From Neckera pumila (lineage: Eukaryota > Streptophyta > Bryopsida > Hypnales > Neckeraceae), in contig OZ018416.1 in the NCBI GenBank assembly GCA_963969595.1, positions 8,820,065-8,884,064 on the forward strand: a DNA stretch of 64,000 bases, given 5' to 3'. Of this stretch, positions 1 through 12,035 are shown in pieces. The number at the start of each line of letters is the position of its first letter. Positions within the stretch are counted from its first letter, which is position 1. Under the pieces are notes generated by a model. It was given only the letters and a program-made list of their open reading frames with translations, ran no database searches and was not told where the DNA came from. A program made the position numbers and the translations under genes.

Positions 1-159
1 TCAATTCAACATACTACAAGATCCTATAGTTATATTAATAATGCTACAATAACTAATTTGCTTGTCAAAAAAAGTTTTTTTTCAAAAATTTGGTACTTGT
101 TCTGAAAATGGCAATTTTTGAATGTTTTTGGTGAAAACATAGTCATGGAACTTTAGGTG
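1..159. mobile_element. TTAA-family element, class A, right-hand fragment
   Basis: The window opens inside the right part of an element whose end reads GAACTTTAGGTG and whose TTAA flank has become TCAA (160-163). It matches the end of the full-length class A copy at 9241-10167. The left part is outside the window. Confidence 0.7.
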
Positions 160-613
160 TCAAATTGGGGGTTCTTGGGGGTAAAAAAAAGCCATGTTTA
201 GAGATACCTTCTAGCCCCCCCCACCCCCCACCCCCACCCCCACCCCCAAAGCTAATTCGGGGCCTCTGATTGCAAATATGAATTGAAAATTTGCAAATAT
301 TTTCATGTGCAAAAAATTAAAAAATTCCTGCATTTTCCTTGCTGTAAAATTCAGCCTGTTGGTTCCACTTTGCGGGATGGGTTTAATGTCCCCCCAAAGT
401 AAGTAAATAAGTAACAAATGGCAGTAAAACAAAACCTTCTCCATTTACAAAGTGAGTAAGTTCCAATGATTAGAATGACTTGAAATCAGAAGAATATCAT
501 GACAGTAAGGAGAGGCCGTGAGTGCTGTTTGGAGAGAGGGGTACCAAACAACAAATGATCTTGCTAATGGACAGATCGAGAATTCGAGATACAGGAGACC
601 TAGGGTACTGTAT

Positions 614-830
614 GATGTCGAGCCCACCCTGCCCTGGCCGGGGGTCTCTATCTCGGAGTAACCGAGTAACAAACCATTGTCGCATCGTGATGTCGAGCCC
701 ACCCCGCCCCCCTCGGGGGTCTCTATCCCGGAGTAACCGAGTAACAAACCATTGTCACGTCGTGATGTCGAGCCCACCCCGACCCCCTCGGGGGTCTTTA
801 TCCCGGAGTAACAAAACCATTGTCCCGTGG
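614..830. repeat. 75-bp GC-rich tandem repeat, three units
   Basis: Units start GATGTCGAGCCCACCC at 614, 689 and 764 with an exact 75-bp period. Each contains GGGGGTCT.TATC.CGGAGTAAC followed by AACCATTGTC. The third unit has lost part of CCGAGTAAC. Unit conservation is high, so amplification is fairly recent. The unit is open in one frame on each strand, but the repetitive peptide matches nothing known. Confidence 0.85.
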
Positions 831-1103
831 TGTCCTTGGTCGATCCTTTCAGTTCTGGACTCCTGCCTCCTAACCTTGCAGACAGCCACCCTGCACTAAG
901 TTAACTTACTGCTTGATTATGATGCATCTTGTCCTCTTACTGCCTCTCGCTTCAATGCCAAATCACGGATCACTTGTCAAGCTTGTTGTACCTTGATGGC
1001 TCCCAGGTTGCCGCCATACCATGGCAAGGTTTTATTTTATTTTATTTTGCTTTATTCTCGCATTTGTTGAATGTACACAAATAGCAAAATTAGGTTGCCT
1101 TAA

Positions 1104-2042
1104 CCCCTAAAGTTCCATAACTATGTTTTCACTGAAAATGCTCAAAAATTGCCATTTTTAGAACAAGTACCAAATTTTTGAAAAAAACACACTTTTTTGA
1201 CACATCTAACCTTAGGATCTTGTAGTATGCTGGCTTCAAAAGATGTGGTAAAATTTTTAGAATTTTCCGCCATGTAGATTGCAAGATGTAAGCATTCAAA
1301 TCCATTGAAATCATTTTTTTCGCCCTGCAAAAAATAGGGCAGTTGCACTCTCACAAGCTCACTTTTCTATGCAAAAATGTCTAAAATGGTGGTGCTTCTT
1401 TGGATTCATTTTCCTTACTAATTTGGCCACTTGCTTGAAAAATTTCACATCATTTGGAATTGTAGAACATACAGGAAAAAAATAGTAAGTAGATAGTAGT
1501 AGAGAATGACTGAAAATACTAAATTTTTAAGAATTTAATTATGGAATTGAAAAATGCCAATTTCAATGGTGGAAATGTTGTAATAAAGAATCTTCATCCT
1601 CTGATATTAATTTTTTCAAAAAATATTGAATATTATTCAAAAAAATTGAATAAGGTAAAGGACTTCAAAGTTTATTTTAGAGTAGAGAATCCATAACTAC
1701 CTATAAACAAAAAATCCTCATAACTTTTGACTAATTGATCCAAATGGAATGATGCAAAGCTTTCCACGTATATATAACTCTAGAAAACCAAATTCTAATT
1801 TTTGTTTTTGATAAAAGTGATTTTTTCTGATCTGCCTAGACTGCCCTGTTACGAAAAAAAGTAACATATTAGGCCATAACTTTTGACTTGTATTTCCAAA
1901 TTTCATGAAATTTGGTGCATATGAAAGATATTTCTTGCCCCCACCTTCTATTAAAATTTGAGCCAAAAATATGGAAATCTCTGGTCACACGTACCTGCCA
2001 AAATTTCTATGTAGCCAAAAAATACAATTGGTCCTTTAGGGG
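1104..2042. mobile_element. TTAA-family (piggyBac-like) element, class A, full length
   Basis: The ends are CCCCTAAAGTTCC and GGTCCTTTAGGGG, flanked by TTAA at 1100-1103 and 2043-2046 (939 bp). The interior is AT-rich and non-coding, with the class A block CATAACTTTTGACT repeated. A 15-bp match, AATTAGGTTGCCTTA, flanks it at 1088-1102 and 2048-2062. Confidence 0.85.
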
Positions 2043-2319
2043 TTAACAATTAGGTTGCCTTACTTCTTTAAGAAAGTTATTTAATATGCCATGAAAGTCA
2101 GCAAATACTTTTACAAATATTTCCATTTGTATACATGGAGGTTCATGAATCCCGATTACAACAATACCTAATTCAAAAGTGGTACATTTTTGTACAATAA
2201 CAATAAATACTTGTATAGTGTCAAATGTTGAGAAATTATTATGGGAATTCCTAATTTCACTATTTAGAAAATTCCTTTATACATAACATTATTAGCCTTG
2301 AAATCCTTTCGTTGATTTA

Positions 2320-3224
2320 CCCCTACAGGACTGTTGTTCTTTTGGGGGACAAATGAGATTTTGGGCAAGTACCTACGGGCTGAATTTTTTTTCCCATGAA
2401 GCTTATTAGTTTTTTTTAATTGGTTCATGGAATTAGTTTTTTTCAATTGGTGCCCGGGAACAAAAATTATGCCCAAATAAGCTAAAAACACGGGAGAGGG
2501 GGTAGAAAAAATAATTTGCAAAAAATTTGAATTTTTTTTTTGAATTTTTTTTCTCCATTGATAGTATTTTTGTCTATTTGGGAAGCTTTGATTCATTCCA
2601 TTTGGATTTGTTATGAAAAGTTGTGAACAATCTTAATTCTTGGGCACTTAGAGCATCTTCTTGAAAAAAATAACTTGTAGAATTCATTTATGAATGCATT
2701 TTTTATAATATGTCAAAAAAAAAAGTTCCACATGGTTTAGTTTTTTTCTAGAACAATCTCACCATTGGGTTTAGTGCATTTTTAATTCCATATAAAAGTT
2801 ATTAATGTTTCAAATTTTCCTTCTATCTCATACCTACTTTTGTTTAACAATTTTTTTAATAATGAAAAATTAAGTATTTTTGAATTTTTTGTTGTTGCTA
2901 GACTCTCAACTCAATTCTTTACCATAAATATTTAAAGCTCAAACTTTGTAGTGCAACAAATTTAAAGTTAAAAATGTTCAAAGTCAAAAAATCTAGTCCC
3001 ACAATGTGTTGAAAAACTTGTTTTTTTTCACTTTAAAAACAGGTATATTGCAATTGGTGTGGCCAAAAATTTTGAATTTTTTCCAAACATTCTCATACTA
3101 ATTAGGTGTAAGATCCTATAGTTAGATGTGCAAGAAAAAAAATTTGAATTCTTTTACTCTTTGCTCTAGAAATGGCAATTTTGGGTGCTTTTTTGCAAAA
3201 AAAAAGGCCTTGGGCCTTTAGAGG
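2320..3224. mobile_element. TTAA-family element, class B, reversed orientation
   Basis: It starts CCCCTACAGGACTG after TTTA (a mutated TTAA, 2316-2319) and ends GGGCCTTTAGAGG before TTAA 3225-3228 (905 bp). A hairpin-forming TTCTTTTGGGGGACAA lies next to the left end. It carries the shared block ACCATTGGGTTTAGTGCATT. The right TTAA is shared with the next small element. Confidence 0.8.
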
Positions 3225-3228
3225 TTAA

Positions 3229-3467
3229 TACCTGAGCACCCAGGGCATGTTTACTAAAATCCAGACCCTTGTGAACTCATTCCAATCAAACTATCACCTA
3301 AGAAAAGATTCACATAAACTAACTTATTGATTGGTTGTGGAGACAAGCCCAGAGCTCAAGGGAAAGGGGCACGTCCTTTGAGAGTACCGTTGAAAAGATT
3401 ATAATAGTCAAACAAGGAAAACTTTAAATTCCAAGAGACAAGATCCTATAGTCGGGGTACTCAGGGG
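3229..3467. mobile_element. Small TTAA-flanked element with CCTGAG ends
   Basis: This 239-bp segment lies between TTAA 3225-3228 and TTAA 3468-3471. Its ends are inverted: TACCTGAGCACCC on the left, and GGGGTACTCAGGGG on the right, which reads CCCCTGAGTACCCC in reverse. It resembles the TTAA family in target and terminal CCCC, but the rest of the sequence differs. Confidence 0.5.
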
Positions 3468-3471
3468 TTAA

Positions 3472-4464
3472 GATAAGTTTTCCCATTTGGGGGTAGGTTT
3501 TAATGCAAAGTTTTTAGGAAAAACAAGAAAATGAGAAATAATTGGTTGGGTTTTTAAAACACAGGAAAAGGTGGTGAAAAATTATAGGAAAATTTATTTA
3601 CAATTAAAATATAGAAAAAAAATCCGGATTGGATGCTTGAAAAAGCAATTGTATGTGGGGATCGAAGGAAAATAGTTCATGAAGCTTGATAAAAATCCAA
3701 ATAGTGTTTTAGTGACTTTGGATTCAATGTAAAGTATTTCTAATTTTCTTCATGTATTTCTTAATTATAGTACTATTTTTTTCATGGTAGAGATTTGTTT
3801 CATGTCATTTTAGGAAGGATTGCAAAAGTTATAATTTTTTGGGTTTGGGAGCAATTAGGGCGCATGTAGATTAAGAAATTTTGCCTCTTCTTAGAAATAA
3901 AATTGAACATGATTTTATAGGTGTATGAAGAAAGATTTAGATAATTCTATTTTGATTGATGAAAAGAAAGTTGGGAAAACATTGTAGGGTAGATTAAGGA
4001 ATGCTAGATTAAATTGTCTATAGTTATATACGTCATTTTCTTTGACCATATTTGTAACATGACAATGAAATTGGATTTGAATAAAGATTAAAACTTTTCA
4101 AACAACTTCCAAATTTCTAACATTCTTGCAATAAAAATTTATAATCTTTCCATCCATGTTTTTTCTTCCACATATTCTAATATTTTTTTATTACCCCCTT
4201 AAAGTAGTTAAAGGCTGCTATGATTCAAAATTTCTGATAGAATTGGGATTAGAAATTTTTTGGCTTGTGAGAAGTGAAATAGAGTTGTATTTGAAAATTT
4301 GACTATACAAATGGATAGAAATCAAGCTCTTTACTTTTGAAATAAATATGAAGAGGATCCATTGTCAAGATTAAGAGATTTGAATATGAATTTGCACATA
4401 AATATACAAGAATATAATTATCATTTTCATGCTATTTCCAAATTATTGACCACTATGGACATAC
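3472..4464. other. AT-rich intergenic sequence, nothing recognised
   Basis: About 1 kb between TTAA-family elements. There is no open frame of note, no tandem repeat and no element ends that I can see. Confidence 0.6.
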
Positions 4465-4468
4465 TTAA

Positions 4469-5389
4469 CCCCTAAAGTTCCATAACTATGTTCTCACCAA
4501 AAATGCTCAAAAACTGTCATTTTTAGTACAAGTATCCAATTTTTGAATTTTCTTTTTTTGACATATGTAACCTTAGGATCTTTTAGTATGGTGAATTGAG
4601 AACATATGGTAAAAATTTCAGGAATTTCCACCATGTGGATTGCATGATATAAGCATTCATATTCACTAAAACCATTTTTTTGGCCCTGTGAAAAATAGAG
4701 TAGCAGCACTTCACAAGCTCACTTTTTGATAAAAGAAATGTCCAAAATAATGGTGCTTCTTTGGGTTCTTTTTCCTAGATAAGTTGTCTACATGCTTGAA
4801 AATTTTCACTTCATTTGGAATTGTACAACATATAGGAAAAAAATAATAAGTAGATAGTAGTAGAGAATGATTCAAAATAAAAAATTGTCAAGAATTTAAT
4901 TATGGAATTGAAAAATGCTAATCCCAATGGTGGCAATGTTGTAATAAATGATCTACATCCCAAGATTTTATTTTTTTCAAACAATATTGAAAATTGAGTA
5001 AGATAAAGGACTTCAAAGTTTATTTTAGAGTAGAAAATCCATAACTGCCCGCAAACTTAAAATCTTTATAACTTTTGACTCATTGATCAAAATGGGATGA
5101 TTCAAAGCTTTTTACCTATATATTACTCTAGACAACCAATTTCAAATTTTTGTTATCAAAAAAAGTGATTTTTTCTAGTATGCCCGGACTGCCTAGTTAC
5201 AAAAAAAGTAACATATTAGGCCATAACTTTTGACTCGTATTTCCAAATGTCATGAAATTTGGTGCATATGAAAGATATTCCTTGCTCCCACCTTCTATTA
5301 AAATTTAGCCAAAAATATGGAAATTTCTAGTCCTACGTACTTGCCAAAAATTCTATGCGGCCAAAAAACGCATGTTGGTCCTTTAGGTG
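4469..5389. mobile_element. TTAA-family element, class A, full length
   Basis: The ends are CCCCTAAAGTTCC and GGTCCTTTAGGTG with TTAA at 4465-4468 and 5390-5393 (921 bp). It is colinear with 1104-2042 throughout and in the same orientation. Non-coding. Confidence 0.88.
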
Positions 5390-5393
5390 TTAA

Positions 5394-6052
5394 ACATGTC
5401 TCATTTGAAGTTGCAAGGATGTAGAAAGATGATTGGAAGTGACTTTCAATGGATGTGGAGTCAAAAGCAATGGCCAAGAGTTGAAGCTCAAAGCTCTCAT
5501 AAAGTGGTGAAATGGCATGACATTTTTTGATTCTATGTAATTGTAAAAAATGCTAGTTAAAACACTACAATTTGAAATTGGAATAGTAGTTCATGTCCGC
5601 AGTACACGAGCATTCAACATCACAATAAAAACAATTAAAAGCCTGCAATCATTTACATAAATGTTCAATTATACATTTTTTGAGCCTTATATACATTGGA
5701 ATGTTGTTCACTAAAAACTTTGTATAATTTTATACTTGCAAGGTTTCCATCTAGCATTCTTTCTAGGTGATCAATCAGGATGGTGCTCTCTACAAACTGC
5801 AAAGACTTTGGTTGCAAAGTTCTAGTGGTATTATTTTCATCTAGGCACCATATCTTTTATTCCATGTATTCTTTAGGTGCAACTATATAAAGCTACCTAA
5901 TTATTAGGTTACATGTAAAATCATGTTGCATTTGTCCTATGAGATGTATAATTTCTATATAAAAATGGCCTTCAAGGTTCCAAATCAAATTCATCACCAA
6001 TCTCAATATATTATCTTAAGTATTCTTCTTGCAAATGGAAGGTGGTTGTATT
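5394..6052. other. Intergenic, nothing recognised
   Basis: Non-repetitive AT-rich sequence between two TTAA-family elements. No coding signal or RNA gene was seen. Confidence 0.55.
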
Positions 6053-6056
6053 TTAA

Positions 6057-6621
6057 CCCCTAAAGGCCCAAAGTACCCTCAAGGGACACTTGGGATTTTG
6101 GGGAGGCTCGTGTGACCTGAAATTTTGGCATGATTTTTTGAAACTTTTTTTGAAGATAGGGAACCACATTAGCTTTCTAAAAATATAACTTTTTTTTTCA
6201 ATTGGTGCATGGGAGCAAAAGTTATGCCACCCAAAGTCAAAGAAGTAACTCGCCGGGCAAAAAAAAAAACCCTGTATAAAACTATATTTTTTTTTTTAAT
6301 TTCAAATCTCAATTCAAGTATTCAACATAAATTTTTTTTAAACAATGGTGTAGTGCAAAAAAAAATCTACAAATGGCCGTCATCTGAAATTGCAGGCCAC
6401 AATTCAAGAAAACTTCTTTTTCCAACTTCAAACACTAATATCTTCCAATCCGTATGGTCAAACTTCATGAAATTTTTACCACATAATCCAAGACAAGTGA
6501 AGTATAAGATCATGCGGTTAGATTCTAAGAAAAAAGTTCTTTTTGGTTTCTTGAGTGACTGCAGTAGAAATGACAGTTTTTACTGGTTTTGGAGCCAGAA
6601 AATGCCTTGGGCCTTTCGGGG
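6057..6621. mobile_element. TTAA-family element, class C (short form)
   Basis: The ends are CCCCTAAAGGCCC and GGGCCTTTCGGGG with TTAA at 6053-6056 and 6622-6625 (565 bp). The left subterminal hairpin is AAGTACCCTCAAGGGACACT. It matches 34580-35156 in layout and lacks the middle third of class B. A 138-codon open frame crosses it, but it is made of repeat sequence and runs out of the element, so it is not called a gene. Confidence 0.85.
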
Positions 6622-6625
6622 TTAA

Positions 6626-7143
6626 AGGATTGAATCCTACCATCATATATTTCTGTCCCGAACCCGTTTTGGGATCACTGCTTAACCAGACACAACAATT
6701 GTGAGCTGAAATGGGATAAATGCAAATACGGAACACCATTGGAGAAAAAGGACGATAATGCCCCGGTCTGCTTACCTTGCTTGCTTACCTTATTAGTGAA
6801 GCCAAATCCCATTTATGTGAGCCTACAACCCGTCGCATCAACTGAAGAGAACATCCCCATTGCCCAGCGCTGGACGTACCCGGTGTCCACAGTCCGGACT
6901 GTGCATGCTTATTATTTCTCGACAGTAGCTCTCTTCCTTCGTAGAGTAGCTGGGCTAGTTGGGCCATAAGAGTAGACCCTCACACCAGATGTGCATTCAA
7001 CGGAAGTCCCGATCTCAACCCCAACTGAACTGATGAGAAGCTCCGTTACTCGATTGAGTAACAGAGCAGCATTTGATATCAGCAAAGGAGGGAGACTTGC
7101 CACACCAGGGAAAAAAAGTGTGACTCACACTTCCAATCTTCAC
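6626..7143. other. GC-richer non-repeat island, no gene recognised
   Basis: Base composition is more balanced than in the surroundings, and short open frames occur on both strands (longest about 76 codons). None shows a known motif. It could be an old retroelement or gene remnant. Confidence 0.4.
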
Positions 7144-7145
7144 TA

Positions 7146-7556
7146 AGGTAGGAGGCTCTTAAAGCGAGCATCTAAGGGCTGGTCCGCCTTTTTCATGTGG
7201 TTTCTTGGATGGGATTATTTTTTGCTCATTTTCTAGACAAAGAGAAATAGATTCTGATTGTAATCCAAGTTGTTTCGTATTTTTTGAAGCATTTTTGAAT
7301 TACTTATGAATTTTCAAACAAGATGTGTTATAGGTTCCTATTTATGATCCTCGGTCTTCCATAAACCGTTCACTTGCAACTTCTAGAGAGAAATGGAGAA
7401 AGCAAGACAACAATTGGTTCTGGCAATAAATAATAGTTTTTTTTATTGATCCATTCAATGACTATAGAAGGTCCATTTAAAGACCACCTCATGTTCATTC
7501 TAAACGAGTCTATATAGTGGTTCTAAATGACCCTCTAGAATTCAAGCCTCCTACCT
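7146..7556. mobile_element. TA-flanked MITE with AGGTAGGAGGCT ends
   Basis: The left end reads AGGTAGGAGGCTCTTAAAG. The right end, AAGCCTCCTACCT, is its reverse complement. TA lies on both sides (7144-7145, 7557-7558). A related copy at 55382-56443 shows by interruption of another element that TA is duplicated on insertion. No coding capacity (411 bp). Confidence 0.65.
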
Positions 7557-7994
7557 TATTTCTTCTTCTTCTTCTTCTATTTGAGTTCTTCTTGAGGGAC
7601 CACTAGGGCTCCTTTTTTTTTTTTACTTTCAAGTGCCAAATTGCATCGTAAAAAATTAATTTGGTTAAAAAATGACAACAAATTGTGAAAACTTTCATTA
7701 GAATACTTCAAATTAGAAAAAACAGACTTGGATGAAATCTTCAAATTGTGGATGAAAAAATAATTATGGATATGCAATATGTGCTAGCTAATGCAATATT
7801 TTATATCCAATATGAGGATGAAAACAAAATTATAGATATGTGATATGTGCTAATGTGATGATTTCTATCCAATATGTGAGTGAATGTCAAAATTTGGAGC
7901 ACTACTATATTATTTTATCTCGCCACTTTAGCACTTCATAAGAAATGAAAAAAAAAACCCAAAAACCCACTTTGGTGACCACTTGTGGTTGAAC

Positions 7995-8909
7995 CCCTAA
8001 AGGACCAAACGGCGTTTTTTGGCAACATAGCAATTTTGGGCAGCTCACTACGGATATAAAAAAAACTATTTTTTTTTTCTTTGAAATTTCATGCAACATG
8101 TGCCCGAGGAGTAGCTTAAGGTCCAACAATTTTTAGAACTTTTGACTACATGGTTAAGAAATTATTGCATAATATGTCATTTTCAACGGTCGGCGGGCAA
8201 TTCAAATTTTTTCTAAAAAATTACTTTTCAAGAAAACAAAATTTTGAAATTGGTGTTCTAGATTTACATGTATGTGGAAAGATTTGAATAATTCCATTCT
8301 GGTTTATGAGACTAAAATTATGAGATGTTCTAGTTTGTGAGCGGTTATAGATTTCCTACTCTAAAATAAACTTTGGAGTCTTTTATTTCACTCTATTTTT
8401 TATAATTTTTGAAAAAAATAAAAGCATAGGATGTAGGTTGTTAACTACAACATTACAATTGTTGGGATTGACATTTTTCAATTCTATAATTAAATTCTTA
8501 ACAATTTCATGTTTTGAATCCTTATCTACTTTTTTCTACTTACTATTTTCTTCCTATATGTTGTACAATTCTAAATGATCTAAAACTTTTCAAGGATGTA
8601 TCCAACTTGCTTTGAAGAATGATTCCAAGGAGTAACCACCATTTTGGACATTTTTTCATACAAATGTGACCTTATAAAGTATAGCTGTCCGGTTTTTTGC
8701 AGGGTCATAAAAAAGGGTCTTGTCAAGTCAAACGCTAATATCTTTCAGTCTGCACGGTGGAAAATTCTAAATTTTTTTTCACATCTTCTCAAACTAGTGC
8801 ACTACAAGATCCTATGTTACATGTGTCCAAAAATATTTTTGCTCTAAAATTTGGTACTTGTATTAGAAATGGTTGTTTTGGAGCGCTTTTGGTGAAACAT
8901 AGTCTTTGA
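7995..8909. mobile_element. TTAA-family element, class A variant, decayed
   Basis: It starts CCCCTAAAGGACCAAACGG after TTGAA. Internal blocks match reversed class A (CTACTCTAAAATAAACTTTGGAG, shown here as two joined motifs, and CAACATTACAATTGTTGGGATT). It ends near GTGAAACATAGTCTTTGACC with the terminal motif lost. It is most like the truncated copy at 48925-49606. Confidence 0.7.
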
Positions 8910-8989
8910 CCTTGAGAATTTAAAATAGGAGGCTTGAAAACAGTTCGGGTATCTTGAACTAAACATGATACAGAGGTACATTTTGTTTT

Positions 8990-9236
8990 CTTCAATTAAT
9001 CAAAATGTACTGATAGTGTACATTCTAGGAGGTGGTTGCTTTTAGAGCCCTGTGGCATTTCAGCTTCAAAATTTCATAAATAGTTCCACAAAGCTCCAAA
9101 AAATATGAAACAATTTGGGCCACATGCCATTTTGTCTTGTCTTTCAAGGAAAATTTACTAAAAAATATTTCAAGATGTTTTACCTCCCCAAAATTTAGTT
9201 TCAACGCTTAGATAGTTGCTTTATGGACCTCCTACC
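8990..9236. mobile_element. Diverged copy of the TA-flanked AGGTAG MITE
   Basis: The right end, GGACCTCCTACC, and interior blocks such as TCCAAAAAATATGAAAC match sequence at 57663-57932. Its right edge abuts the TTAA where the next element has inserted. The left edge is uncertain. Confidence 0.45.
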
Positions 9237-9240
9237 TTAA

Positions 9241-10167
9241 CCCCTAAAGGACCAACATGCGTTTTTTGGCCGTATAGAATTTTGGGAAGGTACATACGAC
9301 TAGAGATTTCTATAGTTTTGGCTGAAATTTTAATAGAAGGTGGGGCAAGGAATATCTTTCATATGCACCAAATTTCATGACATTTGGAAATACAAGTAAA
9401 AAGTTATGGCCTAATATGTTATTTCTTTTTGTAACTGGGCAGTTTGGGCAAATTAGAAAAAATTATTTTTTTTGAAAACAAAAATTTGAAATTGGTTTTT
9501 TAGAGTTATATATACGTAAAAAGCTTTGAATCATCCCATTTTGATCAATGAGTCAAAAGTTATGAAGATTTTAAGTTTGCGGGCAGTTATGGATTCTCTA
9601 CTCTAAAATAAACTTTGAAGTCCTTTATCTTACTCAATCTTCAGTATTTTTTGAAAAAAAATAAAATCCTAGGATGTAGATTGTTTATTACAACACTGCT
9701 ACCATTGGGATTAGCATTTTTCAATTCCATAATTAAATTCTTGACAATTTTGTATTTTGAATCATTCTCTACTACTATCTACTTACTATTTTTTTTTCCT
9801 ATATGTTGTACAATTCCAAATGAAGTGAAAATTTTCAAGCATGTAGCCAACTTGTCTAGGAAAAAGAATCCAAAGAAACACCATCATTTTGGACATTTTT
9901 TCATTGAAAAGTGAGCTTGTGAAGTGCTGCTGCCTTATTTTTCGCAAGGCCCCAAAAATGGTTTTAGTGACTTTGAATGCTTTTATCTTGCAATTCACGC
10001 AGTGGAAATTCCTGAAATTTTTAACATATGTTCTCAAGTCACCATAATACAAGATCCTACAGTTACATGTGTCAAAAAAAGTTTTTTTTTCAAAAATTGA
10101 ATGTTTGTACTAAAAATGGCAATTTTTGAGCGTTTTCGGTGAGAACATAGTCATGGAACTTTAAGGG
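9241..10167. mobile_element. TTAA-family element, class A, reversed, full length
   Basis: The ends are CCCCTAAAGGACCAACATGC and GGAACTTTAAGGG with TTAA at 9237-9240 and 10168-10171 (927 bp). It is the reverse orientation of 1104-2042 and 4469-5389 and colinear with both. No target similarity beyond TTAA is seen in the flanks. Confidence 0.87.
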
Positions 10168-10171
10168 TTAA

Positions 10172-10805
10172 CTTACATCAGCCTGTCCATTTGATATTTC
10201 AGACAATTGCCCATCAACTAGCCACCATTGCCGAGTTGTCGTGATGATGTTGGACTCGGCAAGCGATTACTAGACCGACTACCTAACTGAAAGTAACGAT
10301 GGGATTCATGTCTTGTTTAGCACATGAATGATCCGTAAGTTCTTCTTGCTGTGCCATCAAGCTTCGTATTTTCAAGACACGAATTCTGTTCAATTGAGTT
10401 ACTGTGAGGGAGGACTCGATGGCGGGTGTGATATGATTGTACTGTAGGTTGATATTGGTCTCCTCAAAGTGAAGATACTGGAAACTCATGTACGTACGCC
10501 ACAATCTTTTGACTTATATTGTGGCACACAATAGTTGCATGGACTGAGTAGAAGAAAATCTCCGCCTTGGTTGCGATGACACCTTAGCTTTGTGTTTGTT
10601 TTAAATAATTCCGTTTTTATACAAATTAGGATGAAATTTGATCCAAATTTGGAGAAAAAGAGTTGAAATTTAATGCAAAAAATATCTCACAAATATAATG
10701 TTTGGATTTCTTATAATGTTTGTTGATAAGAAGTGAAAATTTTTGGAGGCTAAACATGTAGAGAAGACCATATTTTAGATGATGAATAGAGTGAGTGATT
10801 TGATG
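10172..10805. other. Intergenic, no gene recognised
   Basis: Single-copy-looking sequence of mixed composition. A 73-codon open frame on the minus strand (10283-10504) has no recognisable motif. Confidence 0.5.
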
Positions 10806-10809
10806 TTAA

Positions 10810-11666
10810 CCCCTAAAGGTTCAAGTGTCCCCTTGGGGGACACTTGGGACTTTGGGCAAGCTTGATCAAACTTCATATTCAATATAATTTTTTCAAATTT
10901 TTTTAAGTGTGTAGTTTCTCATAAGCTTTGCGTGGAAACAAATTTTGTCAAAATCCAACTTATTCTCAAGAAGTTATGACCATTTGAATAAAAAATTCAG
11001 TTTGTTCTATTGCTGCCCCTCATCAATCTGCCTTCGACTCCCGAGGGGCAGCAAAGGTGGCAAGAGAAGAGAGTTAGGCTATTATTATGCCTATTGGGAG
11101 GTCACATTAGGCTTTAGGAGCTTCTAAAAGTTAGAGATTTTGAGGTTTTCCATTTTTTTTTCTTTCTACTTCTCAAGTATAAGTGCATCTTTCAATCCAC
11201 TATTCAGATTTTCTATATCTAATATATGTGATGGGAAAACTGATTCAAAAATGGCCTAGTGTATTGTCAATTCTTGGGACATTGTGGCAAATTTTAATTT
11301 TTGAATGTCTTACTTGTCTTGGATTGCCTTGAAAATTTGCATGCACATGCCTAACATGTTTTACCATTAGGAAATTTTTAAAACCAAGGTCGATAGTGGA
11401 AAAATTCAGCAAATGGCGGTCAAAGGCATTTGTAATTTTTGGGCACAGTGAAAAAAAAACTAAAAAAAACTTTGAAAGCAAATATCTCTCAATCCGTATA
11501 GTTAAACCTCACAAAAATTTTACCACATATTCTCATACAAGTTAACTACAAGATCCTATGGTTGCATTCCCCCAAAAAAACATTTTGAAAATTTATTTGA
11601 TGAATGCTCTAGAAATGGCAATTTTTAGTGTTTTTTGAGTTAGAAAAGGCCTTGGGCCTTTAGGGG
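10810..11666. mobile_element. TTAA-family element, class D, reversed
   Basis: The ends are CCCCTAAAGGTTC and GGGCCTTTAGGGG with TTAA at 10806-10809 and 11667-11670 (857 bp). Beside the left end is the perfect hairpin AAGTGTCCCCTTGGGGGACA (continuing CTT). Inside lies an inverted pair TTGCTGCCCCTC...GAGGGGCAGCAA about 20 nt apart. It is the inverse-orientation sister of 13453-14315. Confidence 0.87.
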
Positions 11667-11670
11667 TTAA

Positions 11671-12031
11671 ATTGTCAAAGTAAGTTTTCATTTGTACACA
11701 TCATTGTTTGAATTTTTGAAAAGCAAGATACCTTTCTTTACATCTAGCTCAATGAAATTGAGGTAATTATTATATAAATTTGTCCAAGGGTGTGCACAAT
11801 TATATGCACAACTTCAAAAAAAGATGTGGGGTATAATAAAGAAGTAATTGATACACAGATGACACATTCTTTGAACACCTTTGAACAATCATTTTTTATT
11901 GTCTTTGTGATACACCATATATTAGAGTTATCCTAATAATCTTGAAAGTTATCTTCTCGTTTGTCCTTAGTTTGCTCCTAATCCTAAATTGAAATCAAAT
12001 TGAAATTGGTGAAAACACGCTTTTGGTGATT
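11671..12031. other. AT-rich intergenic, nothing recognised
   Basis: Short spacer between two TTAA-family elements without repeats or coding signal. Confidence 0.55.
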
Positions 12032-12035
12032 TTAA

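Noticed and set aside
614..830. CRISPR-like array
   Set aside because: Units are contiguous with no unique spacers; the genome is a plant.
1104..2042. Helitron interpretation of the hairpin-ended elements
   Set aside because: Ends are inverted repeats at TTAA, not TC...CTRR with AT flanks.
6209..6625. 138-codon open frame
   Set aside because: It lies almost wholly in a class C TTAA element. The related copy at 34580-35156 does not keep the frame.
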